64,000 bases of DNA, from the NCBI GenBank assembly GCA_050011155.1, contig JBEKJP010000058.1, forward strand, positions 1-64,000, written 5' to 3'. Made by a program: the position numbers and the translations under genes. Position 1 is the first letter of the stretch. Each line of letters opens with the position of its first letter. The notes beneath the pieces are model-generated. The model did no database searches. It saw only the letters and a list, made by a program, of their open reading frames with translations, and had not been told where the DNA came from. Of the stretch, positions 37,368 through 45,091 are shown in pieces. This DNA is from Palsa-504 sp050011155. GTDB taxonomy: Bacteria > Actinomycetota > Actinomycetes > Streptosporangiales > Streptosporangiaceae.

Positions 37368-38180
37368 TCAGCTCGGATCGGTGAACTGGGGCGGCCGCCG
37401 GCCGAACTCGGCGGCGACCGCCTCGACTTGGTTCGGGCTGCCGATGAGCGCGCGGATCTCCTTCTGCTCGGCCGCCAAGCCGGCCGTCAGGTCGACCCGG
37501 CCCGCCTGGTCGAGCAGCCGCTTGGCCGCCCGGATGGCGTGCGGGCTGCGGCCGGCGATGCTCCGGGCCAGCTCGAGCGCGGCGGCGCGGGGATCGGGAT
37601 CGGTCCGGGTGGCCAGGCCGAGCGTGACGGCTTCGGTGCCGCTGACCACGCGGCCGGTGAAGGTCAGCTCCTTGGCCACGTCCCGGCCGACCAGCTCGGG
37701 CAGCAGCTGGCTGCCGGTCATGTCCGGGATCAGCCCCCACTTGATCTCCAGCACCGACAGCCGCGCGTCCGGCGTGACGATCCGGATGTCGGCCCCGAGC
37801 GCGATCTGCAGGCCGCCGCCCAGGGCATTCCCGGTCACCGCGGCGATGACCGGGACGGGCAGCTCGGCCCAGACGTAGGCGGCGCGCTGCCCGGTGGCCT
37901 GGGCCGGGCTGTCGCCCGGCGGGGGCACGTCGGCCAGCAGGCTGAGCCGCTCGCCGTCCCGCATCGCCTGGAACGACGCGAAGTCCAGGCCCGCACAGAA
38001 GTCCGGCCCCTCGCCGGAGAGCACCACGGCGCGCACACCCGGCTCGGCGGCCAGCTGCTCGCCCGCCGTGATGAGGCCGGCGAACATCGCGGTATCCAGC
38101 GCGTTGCGCTTCTCCGGCCGGTTCAGCCTGACGTCCGCGACCCCGTCCGTGATCGTCACGGTGACCCGCTGTTCAGCCAT
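37368..38180 (-). CDS. Enoyl-CoA hydratase/isomerase (crotonase family)
   Basis: 270 residues. Crotonase motifs: RPEKRNALDTAMFAGL, VLSGEGPDFCAGLDFASF (oxyanion hole region), GNALGGGLQIALGADIRI. The position of the catalytic Glu is occupied in SVLEIKWGLIPDMTG, but the exact substrate class cannot be read. The C-terminus has the usual ARSIAGRSPHAIRAAKRLLD. It is divergent from the DUF3500 gene with a 45-bp gap. Confidence 0.88.
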   Translation of the reverse strand: MAEQRVTVTITDGVADVRLNRPEKRNALDTAMFAGLITAGEQLAAEPGVRAVVLSGEGPDFCAGLDFASFQAMRDGERLSLLADVPPPGDSPAQATGQRAAYVWAELPVPVIAAVTGNALGGGLQIALGADIRIVTPDARLSVLEIKWGLIPDMTGSQLLPELVGRDVAKELTFTGRVVSGTEAVTLGLATRTDPDPRAAALELARSIAGRSPHAIRAAKRLLDQAGRVDLTAGLAAEQKEIRALIGSPNQVEAVAAEFGRRPPQFTDPS

Positions 38181-38212
38181 GTTGCTCCCTTATCCGATCC
38201 TGATCGAAAGGC

Positions 38213-38218
38213 TAGCCT
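38213..38218 (+). promoter_or_regulatory. Probable leaderless -10 element of the DUF3500 gene
   Basis: TAGCCT ends 7 nt before the GTG at 38226, and no ribosome site precedes that GTG. The spacing fits a transcript beginning at or next to the start codon. Confidence 0.4.
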
Positions 38219-38225
38219 TGGGCTC

Positions 38226-39377
38226 GTGGACAAAACCAGTGCGGTCGCCAGCGAGACCGCTAAGGCCATGGCCGCCGCGGCGGCCGCCTGGCTGGACGCG
38301 CTCGATCCGGCCCAGCGCGCGGTGGCCACCGGGGCCGCGCCGAGCGGCGACGCGGAGTCCGACGCCGAGCGCAGGCGCTGGTTCTACACCCCCACCGACC
38401 ACGGCGGCCTGACCCTGAACGCCCAGCGCCCGGGTCAGCAGCAGCTGGTCATGCGGCTGATCGCGACCGGGCTCTCCGAGGCCGGGTACAACACCGCCGC
38501 CGCCATCCTCGGCCTGGACAACGTGCTGGACCGGGCCGAGGGCTGGGCGGTCGACTGGGGCCGCGAGCGGGGCCGCGACCCGGGCATGTACTACCTGCGG
38601 GTGTTCGGCGAGCCGGGCGGCGCGGGGGCGTGGGGCTGGCGGTTCGGCGGCCACCACATCTCGCTCAACAACCTGGTCGTCGACGGCGTGGTCCGTTCGG
38701 TCACCCCGTGCTTCTTCGGCGCCGACCCGGCGTCCTCCCCCCTGCTCGGCGGCCCGCCACTGCGCCCGCTGGCCGGGACCGAGGACGCGGCCCGCGAGCT
38801 GATCCGCTCGCTGGACCCGGATCAGGCCGCCCAGGCCGTCCTGCTCGACCGGGCGCCGTCCGACATCGTCGGCGCCAACCGGTCCCAGCTGTCCGAGGGC
38901 GACGAGCTGATCCACCTGCGCGACATCTGGCGCGGGCTGTTCGCCGAGACCCGGCTGCTCGACATGATCACCCGGGCGGGCGACCGCGCCGAGCAGGCCT
39001 CCGGCTACGACGCCGCCGACCACCAGCGCTTGGCGCTGACCAGCACGCCCAAGGGCCTGCCGGCCGCCAGCCTCGCCGCCGGGCAGCGGCAGTTGCTGCG
39101 CGCGGTGCTGGCCACCTACCTGGACCGGGTCCCCGCGGGCCTGGCGCCGCAGCCGGACTACGCCGATGACGCCGCGCTGGACGCCGTCCACCTGGCCTGG
39201 GCCGGCCCGACCGAGGTCGGCGCGCCGCACTACTACCGGCTGCAGGGCCCGCGGCTGCTCATCGAGTACGACAACACGCAGCACAACGCCAACCACGCCC
39301 ACGCGGTGTGGCGAGATCCGGCTGCCGACTTCGGCTACGACGTCCTCGGCGCCCACCTAACCGAGCACCACCTCTAG
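38226..39377 (+). CDS. DUF3500-domain protein
   Basis: 383 residues from GTG at 38226; the longer upstream reading frame is shadow of the divergent hydratase. The family pattern is very clear: WFYTPTDHGGLTLNAQRPG, GWRFGGHHISLNNLVV, TPCFFGADPASS, and the C-terminal HYYRLQGPRLLIEYDN followed by QHNANHAHAVWRDP. The HH and HAH motifs look like a metal or catalytic site, but no activity is established for the family. No signal peptide. Confidence 0.87.
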   Translation: MDKTSAVASETAKAMAAAAAAWLDALDPAQRAVATGAAPSGDAESDAERRRWFYTPTDHGGLTLNAQRPGQQQLVMRLIATGLSEAGYNTAAAILGLDNVLDRAEGWAVDWGRERGRDPGMYYLRVFGEPGGAGAWGWRFGGHHISLNNLVVDGVVRSVTPCFFGADPASSPLLGGPPLRPLAGTEDAARELIRSLDPDQAAQAVLLDRAPSDIVGANRSQLSEGDELIHLRDIWRGLFAETRLLDMITRAGDRAEQASGYDAADHQRLALTSTPKGLPAASLAAGQRQLLRAVLATYLDRVPAGLAPQPDYADDAALDAVHLAWAGPTEVGAPHYYRLQGPRLLIEYDNTQHNANHAHAVWRDPAADFGYDVLGAHLTEHHL

Positions 39378-39385
39378 GATCAGGC

Positions 39386-39829
39386 CTAGCCGCCCGCCGG
39401 GACAACGGCCAGGTCAGCCGACGCGACCTCGCGACCCTGCTCGTCCAGGTAGCCGACCCGGACCGGACAGTCGGTGCCGCGGACCCGGCGGAACATGGTC
39501 GGGCCCTCGGGCCGGGGCAAGTGCTCGTCCCCCCACTGCTGCAGCGCGCTGAGCACCACCTGGAGCTCCCGGCCGGCCGGGGTCAGCCGGTAGGCGTACC
39601 GGGACCTGGCCCCCGGCTCTTGGTACGGCTCGCGCGCCATGACGCCGAATTCGACCAGGGTGGCCAGCCGGTCAGATAGCACGTCGGGGGCCACTCCGAG
39701 CCGGTCGCGGAACTCGGCGAACCGGCTCGTGCCGAAGAACGCCTCGCGCAGGATCAGGATCGTCCAGCGCTCTCCGATCACGGTCAGGGTGCGCGCGATC
39801 GAGCAGGGATCCTCGGGAAGCTTCGCCAT
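39386..39829 (-). CDS. HxlR-family transcriptional regulator
   Basis: 147 residues. HxlR winged helix with the N-terminal cysteine (DPCSIARTLTVIGERWTILI) and LREAFFGTSRFAEFRDRLGV, then YRLTPAGRELQVVL. The Cys near position 9 is the thiol sensor in several relatives. Divergent from an SDR gene across an 83-bp gap with paired inverted repeats, its probable target. Confidence 0.88.
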   Translation of the reverse strand: MAKLPEDPCSIARTLTVIGERWTILILREAFFGTSRFAEFRDRLGVAPDVLSDRLATLVEFGVMAREPYQEPGARSRYAYRLTPAGRELQVVLSALQQWGDEHLPRPEGPTMFRRVRGTDCPVRVGYLDEQGREVASADLAVVPAGG

Positions 39830-39832
39830 GCT

Positions 39833-39870
39833 CTCAGCATATCTTGCTGAGTTGTTTTTTCATACTCAGC
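39833..39870. promoter_or_regulatory. Overlapping inverted repeats in the HxlR-SDR divergent gap
   Basis: CTCAGCA-5 nt-TGCTGAG (39833-39851) is perfect. Its right arm also pairs with ACTCAGC (39864-39870) to form GCTGAGT-11 nt-ACTCAGC. Three related arms in 38 bp, next to the HxlR start, fit an HxlR operator. A further ACTCAG lies just before the SDR ribosome site. Confidence 0.55.
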
Positions 39871-39912
39871 TATGCTAGGTTGTGGAAACCTACTCAGGAG
39901 AGGACCCATTCC

Positions 39913-40611
39913 ATGGACATCACCGGAAAGACAGCGCTGGTCACCGGGGCCAACCGCGGCTTCGGCCGGCAGCTGGCCGCCCAGCTGCGCGACCGTGGCG
40001 CCGTCGTGTACGCCGCCGCCCGCAACCCCGCCGCCGTAGACCTGGAGGGCGTCACGCCGATTGCCCTGGACGTGACCGATCCCGCGTCGGTAGCCGCGGC
40101 GGCCGCCGCCACCCGCGACGTGTCGATCCTGGTCAACAACGCCGGTTCCGGCACCGGAGCCTCGCTGCTCACCGGGGACCTGGCCGACGTCCGGCTCGAG
40201 CTGGACACCCACTTCTTCGGCACCCTGGCCGTGACCCGGGCCTTCGCCCCGCAGCTGGCCGAGCACGAGCACAGCGCGGTGCTGAACGTGCTGTCCGTGC
40301 TCTCCTGGGTGAGCTTCCCCGACATCGGCGCCTACTGCGCGGCCAAGGCGGCGGAGTGGTCGCTGACCAACGCGCTGCGGGTCGAGCTGGCCCCGCGCGG
40401 CACCCGGGTGTCGTCGCTGCACGTCGGGTACATGGACACCGATCTGGCCGCGCACGTCACCGACCCGAAGTCCGACCCGGCCGACATCGCGCGGATCGCG
40501 CTGGACGGCATCGCGGCGGGCGAGACCGAGATCGTGGCCGACGAGATCAGCAAGCAGGTCCTGGCCGCCCTGTCGGCCGGCGTCCGCGGCCTGTACCCGC
40601 AGGTCGCCTGA
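39913..40611 (+). CDS. Short-chain dehydrogenase/reductase
   Basis: 232 residues from ATG at 39913 (AGGAGAGGACC upstream). NAD(P)-binding TGANRGFGRQL, NNAG (VNNAGSGTGAS), catalytic Ser region VLSWVSF and YxxxK as YCAAKAA. Substrate unknown. The TGANRGFG glycine motif followed by charged residues suggests NADP. Likely controlled by HxlR. A 13-bp sequence that includes the stop codon is duplicated (40600-40625). Confidence 0.9.
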   Translation: MDITGKTALVTGANRGFGRQLAAQLRDRGAVVYAAARNPAAVDLEGVTPIALDVTDPASVAAAAAATRDVSILVNNAGSGTGASLLTGDLADVRLELDTHFFGTLAVTRAFAPQLAEHEHSAVLNVLSVLSWVSFPDIGAYCAAKAAEWSLTNALRVELAPRGTRVSSLHVGYMDTDLAAHVTDPKSDPADIARIALDGIAAGETEIVADEISKQVLAALSAGVRGLYPQVA

Positions 40612-40635
40612 GCAGGTCGCCTGAGCAGGCGGGCG

Positions 40636-42057
40636 CTACTTATACTCGGCCAGGCGTGGCCGGACGCCCGCCGCCATCAGGCCCGCGATGAGTACGACGG
40701 CCACGGCGGGGATGGGCCCGTTCCAGCCCGTGCCATCGTGCCGGGCCGCGCCGATCGCCGCGGTGAACCCGCGCTGGTTGATGGCGACCAGCGTGACCAG
40801 CGCGCGGTCGTACCTGGTGAAAGCCCAGTTGGAATTGCCAGCCGCGTAGCCGGTGTCGAACGCGATCGCCTGGCGAAGGTTTCCGGCTTGGTTCAGCGCG
40901 CGAATGTGGCGGTCGTCCCGCTCGTACACCTGGTAGGCGGCCAGGGTCTGCTCGGCCGCCACCCGCTCTCCCGGGAAAGTGATGTTGCGGAACTCCGCGC
41001 CAAGGTAGCCGCCGAAATTCACGTCCACATGGTTGGCCCGGTATGCGCCGATGGCCCGGGCCAGGGCAGCGTCGTACTGGTAGATGCCGGCTCCGGGCAG
41101 CCGCACCAGCTGCTGTGACTTGTCCTCGAACGCCTGCTGGTACTGGCCGGCCCGGGCCGGATCGACGAGGTAGCGGCTTTCGTCGGCGTTGGCGTCGTCG
41201 CTGACCGCGCGGGCCTGGGAGAGCGCCACGATCGAGTCGAACGCCTCGGCCTTGGCCACGTAAAGCTCCCTGGCCTGCCCGGACAGGCCGACGGCGGTCA
41301 CCGTGACCAGCGCCAGCGCCAGCACGGTGGCCGCGGCCAGGGCCAGGTTGAAGATCCGCCGGTACCGCAGGGCCAGATAGAGCTGCAGGCTTATCAGGAC
41401 GGCACCCAGGGCGAGGCCGATCAGGGTCACGTACAGCGCGCCAAGCTGCGCGGTGGACCGGTTGGCCTGGTAGGCCTGGTCCAGGGCGGTCGCATTCTGG
41501 TCGGTGAGGCCGCGCGCGGACGGCAGGATGCCGTTCTGCAGCAGGTCGGTCGCCTGCCGGTAAAGGGTCAGCGCCGCGGCGGCCGGCCGGCCGGCCCCGC
41601 CCTGGCTGTCCAGGTACATGGCCTCGCCGGCCAGCGCCTCGTAGCGGCCGAGCCCGTCCAGGACCGAGCGCAACGTCTGCTGGGCCGACGGCACGGACGC
41701 GGCTACCACCGCGGCGCGCTGCAGATCCTGGTCCGCCTGCAGGCGATCCTGCTCGTACAGCGCCTGTGCCTGCTGGCGGTCGATGCCGAGGCCGTGCTGA
41801 CCGCCGACCAGCAGCACGTTGGCTACCTGCGCATCCATGTCGTTGAGCCGGTAGTACAGGTCGGTGGTGGCGAGCACCTCCGGCTCGGACTGCTGCCCGA
41901 TCAGCCGCAGGCCGCCGGCGATGCCGCCGAAGGCCATGGCCGCGACCAGGCCGAGAGCGACGGTGGCGAGCAGCGTGATTACGGTCATCCCGCGGACCCG
42001 ATCCGGCGTGGTCCGCCAGCGGATCACGCCAACCACCGCGGGCACCATTCCGCTCAT
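40636..42057 (-). CDS. Second GlnX-like membrane signalling protein (orphan)
   Basis: 473 residues from ATG at 42057 (a TTG or GTG upstream is possible). Same layout as the glnX product at 1398-2768: TM near 20-45, helical extracytoplasmic region with TTDLYYRLNDMDAQVANVLLVGGQ, two TM helices near 210-265, second extracytoplasmic region, final TM, and the similar end RPRLAEYK. No glnH or kinase gene adjoins it. It may serve another binding protein or the same PknG pathway. A four-copy GTTAGG repeat cluster lies 126-173 bp upstream. Confidence 0.75.
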   Translation of the reverse strand: MSGMVPAVVGVIRWRTTPDRVRGMTVITLLATVALGLVAAMAFGGIAGGLRLIGQQSEPEVLATTDLYYRLNDMDAQVANVLLVGGQHGLGIDRQQAQALYEQDRLQADQDLQRAAVVAASVPSAQQTLRSVLDGLGRYEALAGEAMYLDSQGGAGRPAAAALTLYRQATDLLQNGILPSARGLTDQNATALDQAYQANRSTAQLGALYVTLIGLALGAVLISLQLYLALRYRRIFNLALAAATVLALALVTVTAVGLSGQARELYVAKAEAFDSIVALSQARAVSDDANADESRYLVDPARAGQYQQAFEDKSQQLVRLPGAGIYQYDAALARAIGAYRANHVDVNFGGYLGAEFRNITFPGERVAAEQTLAAYQVYERDDRHIRALNQAGNLRQAIAFDTGYAAGNSNWAFTRYDRALVTLVAINQRGFTAAIGAARHDGTGWNGPIPAVAVVLIAGLMAAGVRPRLAEYK

Positions 42058-42182
42058 CGGTGACACGCATTCTCTAGTGCCCCGGCGTGACAAAAGGCCA
42101 CGTCGTCATGCTTTAAAAGGCGGATTATGCCCTTACGGGAAGGGGCCATCAGAAACTATATGGGCGCCCCGGGGAAATGGCT

Positions 42183-42230
42183 GTTAGGAGTCCGTTAGGC
42201 ATTCGACGCGGGCGTTAGGGTCCCGTTAGG
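42183..42230. promoter_or_regulatory. Four GTTAGG direct repeats with 11-bp pitch
   Basis: GTTAGG starts at 42183, 42194, 42214 and 42225: two pairs, each with 11-bp pitch, whose 17-bp units (GTTAGGAGTCCGTTAGG and GTTAGGGTCCCGTTAGG) start 31 bp apart. Heptamer repeats on one face of the helix are the usual sites of OmpR/PhoB-type and SARP regulators. The cluster lies between the divergent second GlnX gene and the diflavin reductase gene. The binding protein is not identified. Confidence 0.6.
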
Positions 42231-42319
42231 AGCGGACCACCAGGGATGATTCACGATCTTGATGTATCAGCGCAGCTCTTCCCCCCTCCATCCGGTGTTG
42301 GCCGGGGGGGAGGCTGTTC

Positions 42320-44338
42320 ATGCAGTGGTGGAACCAGGCGAGCGCGGCACCGCGCGCGACCGCGCCGTCCCTGGCGGTGCGGACCAGGGCCGGGCAGCGG
42401 AGCCTGCCGACGGAGATCCCGCCCGCCAGCGCCTACCGGCACCTGGTGATCGCTTACGGCAGCAACTTCGGCGCGAGCAAGGAACTGGCCGAGCGGTTCG
42501 CCGAACGGGGCGACTTCCACGGCTACAGCAGCGACGTGATGACGCTGAACGAACTCGCCGACATGCCGCCGCGCACCCAGCCCTGGCTGCTCGTGGTCAT
42601 GACCTCCACCTATACCTCGAACCCGCCGTCCAACGCGGCCGCCTTCAGGACCTGGCTCGAGCGCACCGCGCCGGGCACCGGGACCTGGCGGAACTGCCGC
42701 TACCTGGTCTGGGGGCTCGGCAACAGCCAGTGGAACGCGTTCCTCGCCTTCCCCCGCTACGTGCACGCCAAGCTGGCCGAACTGGGCGCGACCGCGCTGG
42801 CCGGGCTCGGCTACGGCGACGTGGGCACGCCCGCCTGGGAACGCCTGCACGCGACCTGGAACAGCCAGGTGTGGCCGGTGCTGCTCGAGCTGTCCGGCGG
42901 CAGGCCCACGGCGGGCGCGGCCGAACGCGTGGCCGCCGTGAACGCGACGGCGGGCGCGCTGACCGGCACCGACTCGGACACCGCGATGCACCGGTCGCTC
43001 TACGGCGACGACGACGAGACCCGGCCCATCCCCCAGCCGGTGAGCGTCACGTCGATCATGCGGCGGCTGGCGCCCACGACCGCGGACCCGGCCGGATCCC
43101 CGTCGCGGGTGCTGCTGGCCCCGGCCATCTTGACCAACGCGGTCGGGGTCCGCACGGCCGAGGCGCGCGTGCTGGCCGGCCAGGACCTCCAGGGCCCCGA
43201 GGCCCGTAAGCGGACCCGGCAGCTGGACCTGAGCCTCCCGCCCGGCGTCACCTACCGGGCCGGCGACCATCTCGGGGTCTGTCCCAAAAATGATGACGAA
43301 CGGGTCGAGCGGCTTGCCCGGCTCCTCGGCGCGTCCCTCGATGGGCTGTTCATGGCGCCTCGGGGCATGGACTTGCGGGCCGTGCCCAAGGGCGTGGTGC
43401 TCCAGGTCCGCAACGTCCTGACCAGCCTTGTCGACATCGGCGGGCGGCCGGCCAGGCCGCTGCTCGACCTGCTGCTCCAGAAGGCGGCCGACCCGGGCGA
43501 ACGGGCCCGGCTGACCGCGATCAGGAACGTCCTGGCCACGCCGGACGGCCCGGGCTCGCCGCTGCGCACGGAGATCGACGCCGGCGGCTACGACGTGCTC
43601 CGGCTGCTGGAGGAGTTCCCGTCGGGCGCTCTGAACATCTTCGAGTTCCTCCGGGTCGCGCAGCCGCTGCGGCCGCGCTACTACTCGGCCAGCTCGAGCC
43701 CGCGGGTGCACGGCGACGGCATCGCTCAGCTGACCGTCGGGCTGACGTCCACGCCGGTACCAGGGCAGCCCGGCCGGGAGTTCACCGGCGCCGGCTCGGG
43801 CTACCTGCACGGACTGCGCCCGGGCGACCGGCTCAACGTCTTCCTCGGCAGCGCGGACGGGTTCCGGCTGCAGCCGGACCTGGCCAAGCCGATGATCTTC
43901 GTCTCGGCCGGCACCGGGCTGGCCCCGATGCGCGCCTTCCTGTGGGAGCGGCTGGCGGCGCGGCGCGCGGGCAGCACGCTGGCCGAGGCGGCGCTGTTCA
44001 ACGGCATCAGGACCCGCCACGACTACCTCTACCGCGAGGAGATCGGCCAGTTCGCGGCCGAAGGGGTGCTCAACCACGTGTACGTCGCGATGTCCGGCCA
44101 GCCGCCGGAGCACCAGCACGTCCAGGACCTGATCCGCGCGCAGGGCGCGCTCGTCTGGCGGCTGCTGCAGACGGGCGGGTTCGTCTACGTCTGCGGCTCG
44201 GCGCCGGTCCGAGCCGCGGTCCGCGCCGCCTGCGCCGACGTCATCGCGGACCACGGGCAGCTGCCGCGCGAGCGCGCGGCCGCCCACCTCGACGAACTCG
44301 AGACGACCGCACGCTACCGCCCCGACCCCTGGGGCTGA
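42320..44338 (+). CDS. Stand-alone diflavin reductase resembling the reductase half of P450 BM3 (CYP102)
   Basis: 672 residues, ATG with GGGGGAGG upstream. After about 40 linker-like residues comes a flavodoxin/FMN domain (VIAYGSNFGASKELAERFAE, MTSTYTSNPPSN, WGLGNSQWNAF). Then a connecting and FAD domain (PRYYSASSSPRV) and an NADPH-binding region (FVSAGTGLAPMRAFLWER, YVCGSAPVRAAV). It ends RYRPDPWG, like the end of BM3. The linker and order match BM3, but no heme domain precedes it. It should pass electrons from NADPH to a separate acceptor (P450, sulfite reductase or other), which is not encoded nearby. Confidence 0.85.
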   Translation: MQWWNQASAAPRATAPSLAVRTRAGQRSLPTEIPPASAYRHLVIAYGSNFGASKELAERFAERGDFHGYSSDVMTLNELADMPPRTQPWLLVVMTSTYTSNPPSNAAAFRTWLERTAPGTGTWRNCRYLVWGLGNSQWNAFLAFPRYVHAKLAELGATALAGLGYGDVGTPAWERLHATWNSQVWPVLLELSGGRPTAGAAERVAAVNATAGALTGTDSDTAMHRSLYGDDDETRPIPQPVSVTSIMRRLAPTTADPAGSPSRVLLAPAILTNAVGVRTAEARVLAGQDLQGPEARKRTRQLDLSLPPGVTYRAGDHLGVCPKNDDERVERLARLLGASLDGLFMAPRGMDLRAVPKGVVLQVRNVLTSLVDIGGRPARPLLDLLLQKAADPGERARLTAIRNVLATPDGPGSPLRTEIDAGGYDVLRLLEEFPSGALNIFEFLRVAQPLRPRYYSASSSPRVHGDGIAQLTVGLTSTPVPGQPGREFTGAGSGYLHGLRPGDRLNVFLGSADGFRLQPDLAKPMIFVSAGTGLAPMRAFLWERLAARRAGSTLAEAALFNGIRTRHDYLYREEIGQFAAEGVLNHVYVAMSGQPPEHQHVQDLIRAQGALVWRLLQTGGFVYVCGSAPVRAAVRAACADVIADHGQLPRERAAAHLDELETTARYRPDPWG

Positions 44339-44612
44339 GTGACGCGGGACGACGCGCGGGTGGATCCGGGCGCGGAGATCGCCGCGCTGTTCGGCCCGAG
44401 GGCCCCAGAAGGCCCTGGCCCGCGAACAGGGCTGGGCGGCGGTCGCCGCAGTCGAGCGGATCCGCCGATCGCTGACCGACCTGCGCGGCCGCCGGGATGA
44501 CCTGCGCCTCGCCCCGGCCGACCCGGCCGGGGCGCTCGCCACCGTCCTGGCCGAAGTCCAGGCCGACTACGACCTCGACCCCCGGCGGCGCGCCCTGCTG
44601 GACCAGGCTTAA
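44339..44612 (+). pseudogene. Small frameshifted gene after the diflavin reductase
   Basis: A GTG at 44339 directly follows the reductase stop (TGAGTG). The first 23 codons read VTRDDARVDPGAEIAALFG and so on, then the frame is lost at a CCCC run near 44402-44407. Dropping one C restores an uninterrupted, well-biased helical reading (QKALAREQGWAAVAAVERIR ... YDLDPRRRALLDQA) to the TAA at 44610. The intact product would be about 90 residues of unknown family. Either a real pseudogene or a sequencing error. Confidence 0.55.
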
Positions 44613-45040
44613 CCGCTGGCCGCGCGGAACGCGGCCTTCAGATAAGCCCGGCCGGCTCCGCTGGCCAGCAGCACGTGCAGGAGCAGCCGGGCCTTGACCG
44701 GATCGAGGACTCCGGCGCTGATCAGGCCGGCTCCGAGCAGGTCCCGCTCGGAGCCGGCGAACCCGTAGACAACCGGGATCTGCGTGGTCAGGGCGGCCAG
44801 GGCCGGCATGATGGCGGCGGGCACGTGCCCGGCCCCGAACGCATCGCCCCGGTCACGACGACCGGCTCGGGCCCGGCGCGCAGCAGGTCGAGCAGGAACG
44901 CGGTCTCCTCGATGGTGTCAGTGCCCTGGATCACCACGGCCCCGGCGGCCCCGGCCGCGATCCGCTCGCCGATGGCGGCGGCCAGCTCGTAGACGTCGCC
45001 GATGGACAGCGAGGCGCTGGGCAGCCGGCGGCCATGGCCT
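44609..45040 (-). pseudogene. Asparaginase remnant with internal deletions
   Basis: Two pieces in different frames match type I/II asparaginases. The upstream piece has LPSASLSIGDVYELAAAIG, GAVVIQGTDTIEETAFLLD and PVVVTGAMR. The downstream piece has GAGHVPAAIMPALAAL, YGFAGSERDLLGAGLISAG and LDPVKARLLLHVLLASG. Over 100 residues normally lying between VTGAMR and AFGAGHVP are missing (junction near 44837-44850), another short segment is missing before YGFAGSE, and the N-terminal GGTI region is gone. No functional enzyme can be made. Confidence 0.82.
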
Positions 45041-45091
45041 AGCGTAGTGTAGCCCGCGTCCCTGACAGTGGCAGCCGTTACCGTGCCTGCC

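Noticed and set aside
42251..44542. 763-codon minus-strand open frame opposite the diflavin reductase
   Set aside because: Shadow frame; the plus-strand reductase has complete FMN, FAD and NADPH motifs and a strong ribosome site.
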